In this document: piece after piece, positions 1-9,182 of the stretch
Layout: each line of letters starts with the position of its first letter
Numbering within the stretch: the first letter of the stretch is position 1
Assembly (NCBI RefSeq): GCF_036002505.1
Contig: NZ_DASYTH010000419.1
Span: 1-64,000 of the forward strand
Direction: 5' to 3'
Source: DASYTH01 sp036002505
GTDB lineage: Bacteria; Actinomycetota; Actinomycetes; Mycobacteriales; Pseudonocardiaceae
Length of the DNA stretch: 64,000 nucleotides
Position numbers and translations under genes: made by a program
The notes under the pieces: generated by a model
Told to the model about the DNA's origin: nothing
The model's input: the letters and a program-made list of their open reading frames with translations, nothing else
Database searches by the model: none

Positions 1-16
1 GCTAGCGGGAGTTTCC
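1..16. repeat. Left terminal inverted repeat / target duplication of the IS
   Basis: GCTAGCGGGAGTTTCC, perfectly complementary to 1878-1893. The window begins on the first base of this repeat, so the outer junction cannot be seen. Confidence 0.8.
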
Positions 17-85
17 TGGATAAGTTGATCTAGGCATGGGTTTTCGCTGGTCGGCACTGGTGTTGATCTTGTGTGGGTGTATTGC

Positions 86-1765
86 CTAACTTGTCGGCGC
101 CCACCGGGCGAGATTGAAGGTGTCGAACAGGTTTTGCTGGAGGTCGGTCTTGTCGGTGATCATGCGGCGGGCTTTGGGCCGGCCGCGTTGGCCGGGGTAG
201 AGCAGCACGGTTTCTTCGATGCCGGCCAGGTGGGCGAGCAGTTCGCGGACGGAGAGGTCCAGGCCGGCTTGGTGGGCGGTGCGGCGCATCAGGTGGGCGA
301 TCATCAGCGCGAGCACGCTGTAGAAGGTGTGGACTCGGATGTGGTTGTTGGTCCAGTGGTGCATCGGGGAGAACGAGACGACGTGGGGGTCTTTGAGTTG
401 GCGGAAGCCAAACTCGGCGTCGGATTGGGAGCGGTATCCGGCGATGACCTCGGCGGTGGACCAGTCGGTGTGGTCGGTGATGAGGATCCGTTTGCCGAAC
501 AGGCGGTCTTGCAGCGCGGCGCGGGCGTCGGGGTCGAGGGTGTAGTCCAGCCGCAGATCGGGTGGGACCTGGCCGGTGAGCCGCCAGGTGAGCACCTCGT
601 TGACCCAGCGGGATTTGCAGACGGCGGTGATCGCGGCTTCCAGTTTTTCTTTGCTGCGGCGGGCTTTGCCGCGGGCCAGGGTGTCGGCGATCTCGGTGAG
701 GGCTCGGGTGGCCTTGGCCAGGGTCTGGTCGAAGCCGCGGGACTGGGCGTCGTGCAATTCCTGGGAATGGGTCAGCACCGCCCGGTGCGACAGGCCCAGC
801 GCGTCCAGGGTGGTCTCGTGCGCAGTGACCCGGTCGAACTCGGGGACTGGCCGGTAGTCGCTGGCGGGAATGTCCAGCAGTGCGGGATGGTCCGAGGGTG
901 GCAGCGAGCCGACATAGTGCAGTCGGTGGCGTTCGAGCAGCGCGAAGTTGGGTTGGGAGTTCTGTCCGGCGTCGAATACCACGGTCAACTCGGGATCACC
1001 GCCGGATAGTTGGCGGTGCCGCTCGGCGAGTTCTTCGATCATCGTTGCGAACTGGGTGACGTCGGGGCGGTCGCCGGGATAGGCGTGGGACAGCAGTGGG
1101 ATCCCGCCGTCGCGGGTGATGACCAGGCCGAGCCCGACCAGTCGCAGATCGGTGCGTTTCTGCTTGGCCTTACCTCGCTGGGCGATCGGCGCCCGGTCGT
1201 TGGTGGAGTCGATGAACGTGGCGAAGTTGGTCATGTCCAACGCCAGTGAGGAGGTATCCAACCCGAATACCTCAATCGCCCGGGCGGCGATCCGCCGCTC
1301 GATCTCGATCAGGTCGCCTGGGTTGAGCACATGCATGGCGTCCCAGAACCGGCGGTGATCCAGCGCCGATGACCTGATCTTGACCAGGCGGTCACCCGCG
1401 GTGCTGGCCCACCAGTCGGCGAACCGCAGCTTGGAGCACGGATCGACCACCCGATTCGCCGTCGCCAACGCGATATAGGTGCCCACCGAGGCGCCCGCAT
1501 CCGCCCGGCGGCCGCCGACTACGCCATCGATGATCGCGACCACGCCCAACCGCTCGATCACCGCCCAGGCCGCGGCCAGGTCCCCGAACGCCAGGTGCCG
1601 CGTGCGGGAGGGCAGCGCGGTGGCCCCGGACATCGCCGCGTCGATGTCCTCGGCGCTGCCCAAATACTTCTGCTGCACGATGCGCGGCTTGCCGTCCACC
1701 CGCGCCGACACCGCGAGGTAGTAGTACGGCTTGCCGTTGATCACCTTGCTGATCACCGACGCCAT
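86..1765 (-). CDS. IS1634-family DDE transposase
   Basis: This is the transposase that cuts and joins the ends of the surrounding element. The start at 1765 gives a protein beginning MASVISKVINGKPYYYL, the usual opening of IS1634/IS4-type transposases. An upstream start at 1813 would add 16 unconvincing residues. A plausible DDE triad is visible: Asp in SLALDMTNF (about residue 175), Asp in VVFDAGQNSQPNF (about 265), and Glu in the YRSQSDAEFGFRQLKD signature (about 460). The length of about 559 residues is normal and no frameshift is seen, so the element looks intact and could be active. Confidence 0.9.
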   Translation of the reverse strand: MASVISKVINGKPYYYLAVSARVDGKPRIVQQKYLGSAEDIDAAMSGATALPSRTRHLAFGDLAAAWAVIERLGVVAIIDGVVGGRRADAGASVGTYIALATANRVVDPCSKLRFADWWASTAGDRLVKIRSSALDHRRFWDAMHVLNPGDLIEIERRIAARAIEVFGLDTSSLALDMTNFATFIDSTNDRAPIAQRGKAKQKRTDLRLVGLGLVITRDGGIPLLSHAYPGDRPDVTQFATMIEELAERHRQLSGGDPELTVVFDAGQNSQPNFALLERHRLHYVGSLPPSDHPALLDIPASDYRPVPEFDRVTAHETTLDALGLSHRAVLTHSQELHDAQSRGFDQTLAKATRALTEIADTLARGKARRSKEKLEAAITAVCKSRWVNEVLTWRLTGQVPPDLRLDYTLDPDARAALQDRLFGKRILITDHTDWSTAEVIAGYRSQSDAEFGFRQLKDPHVVSFSPMHHWTNNHIRVHTFYSVLALMIAHLMRRTAHQAGLDLSVRELLAHLAGIEETVLLYPGQRGRPKARRMITDKTDLQQNLFDTFNLARWAPTS

Positions 1766-1877
1766 ATAATTTAGGTAATACACTTGATCAAGGAAAGTCA
1801 AGCTCCCCGACAAGCGTGTCGTCCCAGATCAACAACCATCCGACAGGCGTCGACCCGCCTCAAGATCAAACTAAGGG

Positions 1878-1893
1878 GGAAACTCCCGCTAGC
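1878..1893. repeat. Right terminal inverted repeat / target duplication of the IS
   Basis: GGAAACTCCCGCTAGC, the reverse complement of bases 1-16. The final GCTAGC overlaps the TAG stop codon of the kinase gene that follows. Confidence 0.8.
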
Positions 1894-3646
1894 GGATCGG
1901 GCGGGTGCGTTCGCGGTCGACGATCTGCGTGACCGGCCCTTCCTCGGCCTGCCCGTTGCGGGAGAGCCAGGTGCTCATCTCGCGCGCGACCGCGTTCAGC
2001 GTGGGGCGCCGGGCGGGGTCGGACTCCAGCGAGGCGAACAGCAGCGGGCGGTGCGCGCTCTGCCGGGGCACCCGGACCAGCGGCTCGGACTTGGCGGCCG
2101 CCATCAGCGCGGCCATCGCGTTCTCCCGCACGCCCCGCGGCGGCGCGCCGGTCAGCGCGAAGCTCACCGTGGCGGCGAGCTGCCAGGCGTCGGACGCCGG
2201 GGTGGCGGGCGCGCCGGCGGCGGTCTCCGGGGCGAGGAAGTCGGGCGTGCCGACCATCATCCCGGTCGCGGTCAGGGTCGAGTCACCCTTCGACCGGGCG
2301 ATGCCGAAGTCGATCAGGTGCGGGCTGCCGTCCGGGTCGACGATCACGTTCGCCGGCTTGATGTCCCGGTGCAGCACGCCCTTGCCGTGCGCGGCGGAGA
2401 GCGCCGTGGCCATGGTCATCCACAGCCGGGCCGCGGCCACGTCGCCGATCGGGCCGCTGTCCCCCACCAGCTCGGCGAGCTGCCGCCCCTCGATGTACTC
2501 CATGACCAGGCCCAGACCGTCCACATCGGACACGATGTCGTAGACCCGCACGCAGTTGGGGTGGTGCACCGCGGCCAGCGCCCGGGCCTCGCGCAGCATC
2601 CGCTCCTCGGTCTCGGCGTCCGGCGCGTGCGCCATCTTCACCGCGACCGTGCGGTCGAGCTGGGTGTCCCGGGCGAGCCAGACGGTACCGAAGCCGCCGT
2701 GCCCGAGCGGGCGGATCTTGCGGAACCGGCCGCCGGACTGTGTCCACATCGTCGAGGTGGTGGCGTTGCGCGGGGTGAACGGCAGCGGTCCGGGGTCCGC
2801 GGCGAGCTTGGCCAGCGCCGCCCGGTCCGGCTCGGGCTCCCGGACGACCGGGCGGAGCGGCGGGAGCGGCGGGGTGCGCGGCTGGGGCTGGGGCGGCCGG
2901 TACGCCGAGGGCGGCGGTGGCTGGGGTGGGGGCTGCGGCCGCTGGTACGCGCGTTCGATCACCGACCAGCTCGGCGGGCCGACGACCAGCACCGGGAGCA
3001 GGCCCAGGATGCTCGCCGGCAGGAAGCCCAGCCACAGGTAGATGGCCACCCGCGCGGCCAGCGGCGCGGTGAGCAGGATCAGCATCAGGAACGGGATCCA
3101 GACCAGGCGCGCCGGCCACTTCGGTCCGCGCCGCAGCGCCGCCCGGGCCTGCAGCCACACGAACAGCAGGCACAGACCGGGCACGACCACCAGCGCGCCG
3201 ACGTGCAGCACCAGCTTGGCCGGGCCCTCGAACGGGTGGAACAGCACCTCGTACACCGTCGGCCCGCTGCCGAGGTAGTCGCGCTGCTCGCCGACCCAGC
3301 AGTGCTGGTCGTTGAGCGTGCTCAGATCGGTCGCGGTCAGGCCGGTTGGCTGGCCGCGCCACGCCGCCCGGAACACCTCGGACGCGCCCATCATCAGCAG
3401 CCACGGCAGCAGGAACGCGAACAGCAGCCCGACCACGCCGAACAGCGTCACGGTGATGGCGTTGTAGGTGTTGCCGGTGCCCTTGCGGGCCAGCGCCACG
3501 AACAGCGAGCCGACCACCGGGAGCAGCGCGATGATGCTGCCCATCGTGGCGGTCGCCCACACCCAGTCACCGGGGCAGAACCCGGGGCCGAACACCCGGT
3601 GGGCGAGCGAGAGCAGCGAGCCGGCGATCTGCACGAGTGCGTCCAC
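1889..3646 (-). CDS. Membrane serine/threonine protein kinase, kinase domain C-terminal
   Basis: A eukaryotic-type protein kinase with an unusual order. The N-terminal half (about 220 residues) holds several hydrophobic segments, for example GSIIALLPVVGSLFVAL and FGVVGLLFAFLLPWLLMM. A long proline-rich linker follows and then a C-terminal kinase domain of about 260 residues. Kinase motifs are the Gly loop LGHGGFGTVWLA, the VAVKMAHA lysine, HRDIKPANV and DFGIARS, so it should be catalytically active. Most actinobacterial PknB-type kinases have the kinase domain first and one membrane helix after it. The GTG at 3646 is chosen because GGAGGGGAG lies just before it; an ATG at 3727 lacks one. The stop codon overlaps the IS end. 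The substrate is unknown. Confidence 0.85.
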   Translation of the reverse strand: MDALVQIAGSLLSLAHRVFGPGFCPGDWVWATATMGSIIALLPVVGSLFVALARKGTGNTYNAITVTLFGVVGLLFAFLLPWLLMMGASEVFRAAWRGQPTGLTATDLSTLNDQHCWVGEQRDYLGSGPTVYEVLFHPFEGPAKLVLHVGALVVVPGLCLLFVWLQARAALRRGPKWPARLVWIPFLMLILLTAPLAARVAIYLWLGFLPASILGLLPVLVVGPPSWSVIERAYQRPQPPPQPPPPSAYRPPQPQPRTPPLPPLRPVVREPEPDRAALAKLAADPGPLPFTPRNATTSTMWTQSGGRFRKIRPLGHGGFGTVWLARDTQLDRTVAVKMAHAPDAETEERMLREARALAAVHHPNCVRVYDIVSDVDGLGLVMEYIEGRQLAELVGDSGPIGDVAAARLWMTMATALSAAHGKGVLHRDIKPANVIVDPDGSPHLIDFGIARSKGDSTLTATGMMVGTPDFLAPETAAGAPATPASDAWQLAATVSFALTGAPPRGVRENAMAALMAAAKSEPLVRVPRQSAHRPLLFASLESDPARRPTLNAVAREMSTWLSRNGQAEEGPVTQIVDRERTRPIR

Positions 3647-3737
3647 AGGCTCCCCTCCTCTTACGCCCCTTCCCAAGACTAGGCGAATGACGTCACGGCG
3701 CGGGTTAAGGTTGCGCCGGCGCGGCATGATCTCCCGT

Positions 3738-5615
3738 ATGGGCAGCTACCCCGACACGTACGCACGGAGCCTGGCCGACCCCGAGGGGTTCTGGCTCGAG
3801 GCCGCGGCCGCGATCGACTGGGAGACCCCGCCGACCAGGGCATTGGACGATTCGGCGGCGCCGCTGTACCGGTGGTTCCCGGACGGCCGGCTGAACACCT
3901 GCCACAACGCGCTGGACCGGCACGTGGAGTCCGGCCGGGGTGAGCAGGTCGCGTTGATCTACGACTCGCCGGTGACCGGGATGAAGGTCACCTTCACCTA
4001 CCACGCGCTGCGGGACGAGGTGGCGCGGTTCGCCGGGGTGCTGGCCGGGCTCGGGGTGGCCGCGGGCGACCGGGTGATCATCTACATGCCGATGGTGCCG
4101 CGGGCGGTGGTGGCGATGCTGGCCTGCGCGCGGCTGGGGGCGGTGCATTCGGTGGTGTTCGGCGGGTTCGCCCCGCGTGAGCTGGCCACCCGGATCGACG
4201 ACGCGCGGCCGAAGGTGATCGTGGCGGCGTCCTGCGGGATCGAGCCGGCGCGGATCGTGGAGTATCGCCCGATCATCGCCGAGGCGCTCACCGTCACCAC
4301 CCATCAGCCCGACCACGTCGTGGTGCTGCAGCGGGAACAGGCACCGGCCGACCTCGCCGAGGGTGACGTCGACTGGGACACCGCGATGAGCACCGCGACC
4401 CCGGCGGACTGCGTGCCGGTGGCGGCGACCGACCCGCTGTACATCCTCTACACCTCGGGCACCACCGGGAAGCCGAAGGGCGTGGTGCGGGACAACGGCG
4501 GGCACGCGGTCTCGTTGGCCTGGTCATTGCGCAACGTATACGATGTGCAACCCGGCGAGGTGTGGTGGACGGCGTCCGACGTCGGCTGGGTCGTCGGCCA
4601 CTCGTACATCGTGTACGCCCCGCTCATCGCCGGCGCCACCAGCGTGCTGTACGAAGGAAAGCCGGTCGGCACCCCCGACGCCGGCGCGTTCTGGCGGGTC
4701 CTCGCCGAGCACCGGGCGAAGGCGCTGTTCACCGCGCCCACCGCGTTCCGCGCGATCAAGCGCGCCGACCCGGACGCGAAGCTGCTGGCCGGCCACGACC
4801 TCAGCGCGTTCCGCACGCTGTTCCTCGCCGGTGAGCGGCTCGACCCGGAGACCTACCACTGGGCCACTGAGAAGCTCGGCGTGCCGGTGGTGGACCACTG
4901 GTGGCAGACCGAGACCGGCTGGCCGATCTGCGCCTCGCCGCGCGGCCTCGACCCGATGCCACTCAAACCGGGATCGCCGAGCGTGCCGGTGCCCGGTTAC
5001 GACGTCCGCGTCCTCGACGCCGCCGGCGCCGACCTGCCGCCCAACCAGGAAGGCGCCATCGCGATCAGGTTGCCGCTGCCGCCCGGCACGCTCCCCACGC
5101 TCTGGGGCGACGACGAGCGCTACGTCTCCTCGTACCTGTCCCAGTTCCCCGGCCACTACCTGACCGGCGACGGCGGCTACAAGGACGAGGACGGCTACGT
5201 CTACGTCATGGGCCGCACCGACGACGTGATCAACGTGGCCGGCCACCGGCTGTCCACCGGTTCCATGGAGGCCGTTCTCGCCGCGCATCCCGCCGTCGCC
5301 GAGTGCGCCGTCATCGGCGTTCGCGACGAGCTGAAGGGCCAACTTCCCCGCGGTTTCGTCGTCCTCAAAGCCGGTGTCACAATCGACGAAATCACCCTCC
5401 GCGACGAGCTCGTCGCCGCGGTTCGCCGCGAGATCGGCCCGGTCGCCGCATTTCGCGAGGTGTCCGTTGTCGACGGTCTCCCGAAGACCCGTTCCGGCAA
5501 GATACTGCGCAAGACCATGCGGGCCATCGCCGACGGCCGCGACGAACCTGTCCCGTCCACCATCGAGGATCCCGCGGTTCTGGACACCCTCCGTCCGATC
5601 CTGCGGGGAACATGA
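3738..5615 (+). CDS. prpE: Propionyl-CoA synthetase (AMP-forming acyl-CoA ligase)
   Basis: A cytosolic ligase that activates a short-chain acid, most likely propionate, to its CoA thioester with ATP. The 625-residue protein has the acetyl/propionyl-CoA synthetase N-terminal domain (DPEGFW, CHNALDRHV), the P-loop-like TSGTTGKPKGVVRDNGG at about 240, the A5-type motif DHWWQTETGWP at about 385, GDGGYKDEDGYVYVMGRTDD, and the C-terminal PKTRSGKILRKTMR with the catalytic and acetylation lysine. The sequence resembles PrpE more than Acs (RLNTCHNALDRHVE, SPVTG). Starts at 3726 and 3738 are both possible. The downstream methyltransferase follows after 13 bases. Confidence 0.9.
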   Translation: MGSYPDTYARSLADPEGFWLEAAAAIDWETPPTRALDDSAAPLYRWFPDGRLNTCHNALDRHVESGRGEQVALIYDSPVTGMKVTFTYHALRDEVARFAGVLAGLGVAAGDRVIIYMPMVPRAVVAMLACARLGAVHSVVFGGFAPRELATRIDDARPKVIVAASCGIEPARIVEYRPIIAEALTVTTHQPDHVVVLQREQAPADLAEGDVDWDTAMSTATPADCVPVAATDPLYILYTSGTTGKPKGVVRDNGGHAVSLAWSLRNVYDVQPGEVWWTASDVGWVVGHSYIVYAPLIAGATSVLYEGKPVGTPDAGAFWRVLAEHRAKALFTAPTAFRAIKRADPDAKLLAGHDLSAFRTLFLAGERLDPETYHWATEKLGVPVVDHWWQTETGWPICASPRGLDPMPLKPGSPSVPVPGYDVRVLDAAGADLPPNQEGAIAIRLPLPPGTLPTLWGDDERYVSSYLSQFPGHYLTGDGGYKDEDGYVYVMGRTDDVINVAGHRLSTGSMEAVLAAHPAVAECAVIGVRDELKGQLPRGFVVLKAGVTIDEITLRDELVAAVRREIGPVAAFREVSVVDGLPKTRSGKILRKTMRAIADGRDEPVPSTIEDPAVLDTLRPILRGT

Positions 5616-5628
5616 CATTGTTAACGCC

Positions 5629-6417
5629 ATGGGATTGGGTTTCGGCGGCGAGGTGGCCAAGTATTACGCCAAATACCGGCGTGGCTATCCGTCCGTGGTC
5701 GTCGACGCGATCGCTGACACTTTCGGGCTGACCACCGACGATGTCGTCATCGACCTCGGCTGCGGCACCGGGCAGCTCACCCTGCCGCTGGCCGAACGCG
5801 TGCGTTCGGTCGTGGGCGTCGACCCGGAACCCGACATGCTCGTGCTTGCCCGGCTCACCGCCGAGGCACGGGGCATCACCAACATTTCCTGGCTTCTCGG
5901 CGCCGACCAGAACGTGCCGAACCTGACCGCGCTCCTGGGCAGCGGAACGGTCGGCGCCGTCACCGCCGCGGTCGCCATTCACTGGATGAACCGTGATGCC
6001 TTGTTCGCCGCCACCCGTCCATTGCTGCGGCCCGGCGGCGGCATCGCCGTCGTCACCAACGGCGCACCACTCTGGCTCCAGGACACCGAGTGGTCCCGCA
6101 TCGTCCGGGCGCGCCTCGAACAATGGCTCGGCCGGTCCCTCACCTCGTCCTGCCAAACCGACGACGAAGGCCGCGCCCCCAACCGCAAGGCTCTGGAGTC
6201 AGCCGGCTACCGGTTCACCGAGTCCACAGTGGACTACGATGCTGCCCTGACCATCGACGACCTCATCGGCGGCATATTCTCCGCCGTCTCCACCGACAAA
6301 CTCCCACCGGTGCCGGAACGGAACCAGTTCGCCGACCAGCTCTACACCGCCCTCGCCCCGAACGACCACGTGACCGAGCACGTCCGCGTCCACCTCCAGT
6401 TCGGCCACCTCGACTAG
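5629..6417 (+). CDS. Class I SAM-dependent methyltransferase
   Basis: A 262-residue methyltransferase with a Rossmann core. Motif I is VVIDLGCGTGQLTLPLA (about residues 35-50), the acidic end of strand 2 is VGVDPEPDML, and a post-motif IHWMNRD follows. This pattern (Tyr-rich N-terminus YYAKYRRGYP, then motif I, then HW) is common in UbiE/trans-aconitate-like small-molecule methyltransferases. The substrate cannot be told from sequence. It starts 13 bases after prpE and could share its transcript. Codon use matches the neighbours. Confidence 0.8.
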   Translation: MGLGFGGEVAKYYAKYRRGYPSVVVDAIADTFGLTTDDVVIDLGCGTGQLTLPLAERVRSVVGVDPEPDMLVLARLTAEARGITNISWLLGADQNVPNLTALLGSGTVGAVTAAVAIHWMNRDALFAATRPLLRPGGGIAVVTNGAPLWLQDTEWSRIVRARLEQWLGRSLTSSCQTDDEGRAPNRKALESAGYRFTESTVDYDAALTIDDLIGGIFSAVSTDKLPPVPERNQFADQLYTALAPNDHVTEHVRVHLQFGHLD

Positions 6418-6438
6418 GTGCCGGCGCCGGAGGAGTGA

Positions 6439-6769
6439 TTGATCGACAGCGACCGCGGGAAACCCGTGTGGCCCTGGGTTCTCGCGCTCACCGCTGCCAT
6501 AGCTGCCCGATACCAGGCGTCCGCGTTCGCCAAGCTCGGCGATCTCAGCGCGGCCCGGTCCGCGCTCACCGCTGCGGCTCCGGCTCTCGCGTCCCCGCGC
6601 CCGTTCGCGCATGCCCAGGTCGATCATGCCCGCGCGCTCACTGATGCCGGGCACCTCGACGAAGCCCGCACTCGGGCCGCGGAAGCGCTCCAGATTGGCC
6701 GGCGGTACGGTTCGAGCGCATCTGCAGCAGGTGCGTGCCCTCAACCTGGTGGACGTGGACAACAGTTGA
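6439..6769 (+). pseudogene. C-terminal remnant of a TPR-containing regulator
   Basis: The reading encodes helix-rich sequence with TPR-like repeats (AFAKLGDLSAARSALT, HARALTDAGHLDEARTRAAEAL). After RRYGS near 6714 the natural continuation (AHLQQVRALNL) lies in the next frame and ends at 6769. The C-terminal ends of actinobacterial XRE-type regulators with TPR tails look like this. With no N-terminal DNA-binding part and a frameshift, it is probably a decayed fragment. Confidence 0.5.
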
Positions 6770-6784
6770 TGTCAGGATGCGCGG

Positions 6785-7417
6785 GTGCGTAGCACTCCTA
6801 CCCGGTCCTGGCGGGGGGTCAGCGCGGAGGAGCGGCGGGCCGAGCGGCGCGCGGCGCTGATCGAGGCCGGGCTCGAGGTCATCGGCACGCAGGGGTGGGC
6901 GAGCACCACCGTGCGCGGCGTGTGCCGGCAGGCGGGGCTCACCGAGCGGTACTTCTACGAGAGCTTTCCCGATCACGAGGCGCTGCTGCTCGCGGTCTAC
7001 GAACACGTTCTCGTGGAGGGGATCCAGGTGGTGCTGGAGGCGGCGACCAAGGCGCCGCGCCATATCCAGCGCACCGCGAGGGCGGGGATCGCGGCGGCGG
7101 TCGAGTGGCTGATCGGGGATCCGCGCAAGGGGCGGGTGCTGATCCTGGAGGCGACCGGCAACGAGACGCTGCAGCGACGGCGGCAGGAGGCGGTGCGCGC
7201 GCAGGCGGCGCTGCTGTCGCAGTTCGCCCGGGACTTCTTCGGGGACGGGCCGGCGGATCCGACCGACACCTACCTCACCGCGCTCTCGCTGGTGGGGGCG
7301 CTGGCCGAGGTGGGCGGGGCGTATCTGGACGGCCAGCTCGACGTCTCGCCGGTGCGGCTGATCGACCATCTGACCGGGCTGTTCGTCGCGGCCACGGAGG
7401 TCTCCTCGGCGCGCTGA
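6785..7417 (+). CDS. TetR-family transcriptional regulator
   Basis: A 210-residue dimeric repressor-type protein. The N-terminal helix-turn-helix region reads RRAALIEAGLEVIGTQGWASTTVRGVC, then TERYFYESFPDHEALLLAVYE, the classic TetR signature with the recognition helix. The C-terminal ligand-binding part is all-helical and not informative. It begins with GTG at 6785. The secreted hexosaminidase follows in the same direction after 115 bases but has its own DasR-like operators, so a regulatory link is not implied. Confidence 0.88.
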   Translation: MRSTPTRSWRGVSAEERRAERRAALIEAGLEVIGTQGWASTTVRGVCRQAGLTERYFYESFPDHEALLLAVYEHVLVEGIQVVLEAATKAPRHIQRTARAGIAAAVEWLIGDPRKGRVLILEATGNETLQRRRQEAVRAQAALLSQFARDFFGDGPADPTDTYLTALSLVGALAEVGGAYLDGQLDVSPVRLIDHLTGLFVAATEVSSAR

Positions 7418-7474
7418 CACGCGCCGACGTACTTTTCTCCGCGGAGGCGCACAACCGATTGTCGGCGGGGCTAA

Positions 7475-7504
7475 ATTGGTCTATACCTAATGGTTTAGAC
7501 CCTG
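7475..7504 (+). promoter_or_regulatory. Twin DasR-like operators (dre sites)
   Basis: Two near-palindromes lie side by side: ATTGGTCTATACCTAA at 7475-7490 and AATGGTTTAGACCCTG at 7489-7504. Both match the DasR-responsive element core TGGTCTAGACCA with one to three changes. DasR is the GntR-family repressor of N-acetylglucosamine and chitin genes in actinomycetes. Their place 29-58 bases before a hexosaminidase gene fits that role. The DasR gene is not in the window. Confidence 0.75.
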
Positions 7505-7532
7505 CCGTCCGGGCTCCACTCGAGGAGGACCC

Positions 7533-9119
7533 GTGAAGATTTCCCGTAACCGCCGGATGCTCGCCGCGCTGACCGTGGCCGCCGCCACGGCCGCCCCGCT
7601 CGCCGTCGCCTCCGGACCCGCCACAGCCACCACGGAGCAGCACATCACCCGCATCACCTCGGTCGTGCCGGCACCGGTATCAGTGCGCTCGGAATCCCGC
7701 GACAACTTCGAGATCACCCGGCAGACCGCGATCGTCGCCCGGTCCACCGAGGCCGGCGCGGTCGCGCGCTACCTGGCCGGGGTGCTCCGGCCGTCCACCG
7801 GCTTCCCGCTGCCGGTGACCGGGTCGACCGGCACATCCGGCGCGATCTCGCTGCAGCTCGGCGCGGATCAGACCGTCGGTTCCGAGGGTTACGAGCTGAC
7901 CGTGCGCCGCACCGGCGTCACCCTGCGGGCGAACACCGCGGACGGGCTGTTCGCCGGTGTGCAGACGCTGCGCCAGATGCTGCCGGCCAAGGTGGAAAGC
8001 CGCACGCGGCAGGCCGGGCCCTGGACCGTCGCGGGCGGGCGGATCACCGACTTCCCGCGGTTCGCGCACCGCGGCACCATGCTCGACGTCGCCCGGCACT
8101 TCTTCACCGTGGACCAGGTGAAGAAGTACATCGACCAGGCGGCGCAGTACAAGATCAACGTCTTCCACCTGCACCTGGCCGACGACCAGGGCTGGCGCAT
8201 CGAGATCAAGAGCTGGCCGCGGCTGGCGACGTTCGGCGGCAGCACCCAGGTCGGTGGCGGGCCGGGCGGCTTCTACACCCAGGACCAGTACCGCGACATC
8301 GTGGCCTACGCCGCGTCCCGGCACATGACGGTCATCCCGGAGATCGACATGCCTGGCCACACCAACGCCGCGCTGGCCTCGTATGCGGAGCTGAACTGCG
8401 ACGGCGTCGCCCCGCCGCTCTACACCGGCACCGACGTCGGGTTCAGCTCGCTGTGCGTCAACAGCGAGATCACCTACCGGTTCCTCGATGACGTACTGCG
8501 CGAACTGGCAGTACTGACTCCGGGAAAGTACCTGCACATCGGCACGGACGAGGCGCACGCCACCACCCCCGAGGACTACCGCACGTTCATCGGCCGGGTG
8601 CTGCCGATCGTGGTGAAGTACGGCAAGACCGTCACCGGCTGGCACCAGTTCGTCGTGGCGGACCCGCCGACCTCCGCGGTCCCGCAGTTCTGGGGCACCG
8701 AGCCGGTCGACGACGACGTGGCCGCGGCCGCCGCGCGCGGCAACAAGATCGTCATGTCCCCGGCCAACAAGGCCTACCTGGACATGAAGTACACCGACGC
8801 CACCCCGCTCGGTCAGGACTGGGCCGGCCTGATCGAGGTCCGCGACGCCTACGACTGGGACCCCGGCAACTACCTGCGCGGCGTCGGCGAAAGCTCGGTC
8901 CGCGGCCTGGAAGCTCCACTGTGGACGGAGACGATCGTCACCAGCGACCACATCGAGTTCATGGCGTTCCCCCGGCTCGCCGCCTACGCCGAGCTCGGCT
9001 GGTCCCCGGCGGCCACGCACAATTGGCCGAGCTTCCGGGACCGCCTGGCCGCCCAGGGTCCACGATGGACGGTGCAGGGCATCGACTTCTACCGCTCACC
9101 CCAGGTCCCCTGGCTCTGA
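7533..9119 (+). CDS. Secreted beta-N-acetylhexosaminidase (GH20)
   Basis: The enzyme releases terminal N-acetylhexosamine from chitooligosaccharides or similar glycans outside the cell. A signal peptide is visible (basic MKISRNRRM, then a hydrophobic run ending in ASGPATATT). The N-terminal GH20b-like domain precedes the TIM barrel, which contains HLHLADDQGWRIEI, IPEIDMPGHTNAAL and the catalytic Asp-Glu pair in HIGTDEAH (about residue 340). A conserved Trp-rich end (GLEAPLWTETI) follows. The length of 528 residues is normal. A GTG start with AGGAGGA in front is used. Twin DasR-like sites suggest induction by N-acetylglucosamine metabolites. Confidence 0.92.
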   Translation: MKISRNRRMLAALTVAAATAAPLAVASGPATATTEQHITRITSVVPAPVSVRSESRDNFEITRQTAIVARSTEAGAVARYLAGVLRPSTGFPLPVTGSTGTSGAISLQLGADQTVGSEGYELTVRRTGVTLRANTADGLFAGVQTLRQMLPAKVESRTRQAGPWTVAGGRITDFPRFAHRGTMLDVARHFFTVDQVKKYIDQAAQYKINVFHLHLADDQGWRIEIKSWPRLATFGGSTQVGGGPGGFYTQDQYRDIVAYAASRHMTVIPEIDMPGHTNAALASYAELNCDGVAPPLYTGTDVGFSSLCVNSEITYRFLDDVLRELAVLTPGKYLHIGTDEAHATTPEDYRTFIGRVLPIVVKYGKTVTGWHQFVVADPPTSAVPQFWGTEPVDDDVAAAAARGNKIVMSPANKAYLDMKYTDATPLGQDWAGLIEVRDAYDWDPGNYLRGVGESSVRGLEAPLWTETIVTSDHIEFMAFPRLAAYAELGWSPAATHNWPSFRDRLAAQGPRWTVQGIDFYRSPQVPWL

Positions 9120-9182
9120 TCTGTGAAGTAAGCCAATACGTGCCGGGCCTGAGTGACCACCTCAGGTCCGGCACTGTCATGC

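Larger units (their letters stand above)
1..1893 (-). mobile_element. IS1634-type insertion sequence with matching ends
   Basis: A single transposase gene is flanked by inverted repeats. Bases 1-16 and 1878-1893 are perfect reverse complements (GCTAGCGGGAGTTTCC), and a further TTGATCT block is shared about 8 bases inside each end. The outer six bases, GCTAGC, are themselves palindromic, so they may be a 6-bp target duplication (1-6 and 1888-1893) rather than part of the element. In that case the element is 7-1887. The right copy of GCTAGC contains the TAG stop of the neighbouring kinase gene, so insertion there would leave the kinase intact. The left flank lies outside the window. The family is inferred from the transposase. 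Confidence 0.85.
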
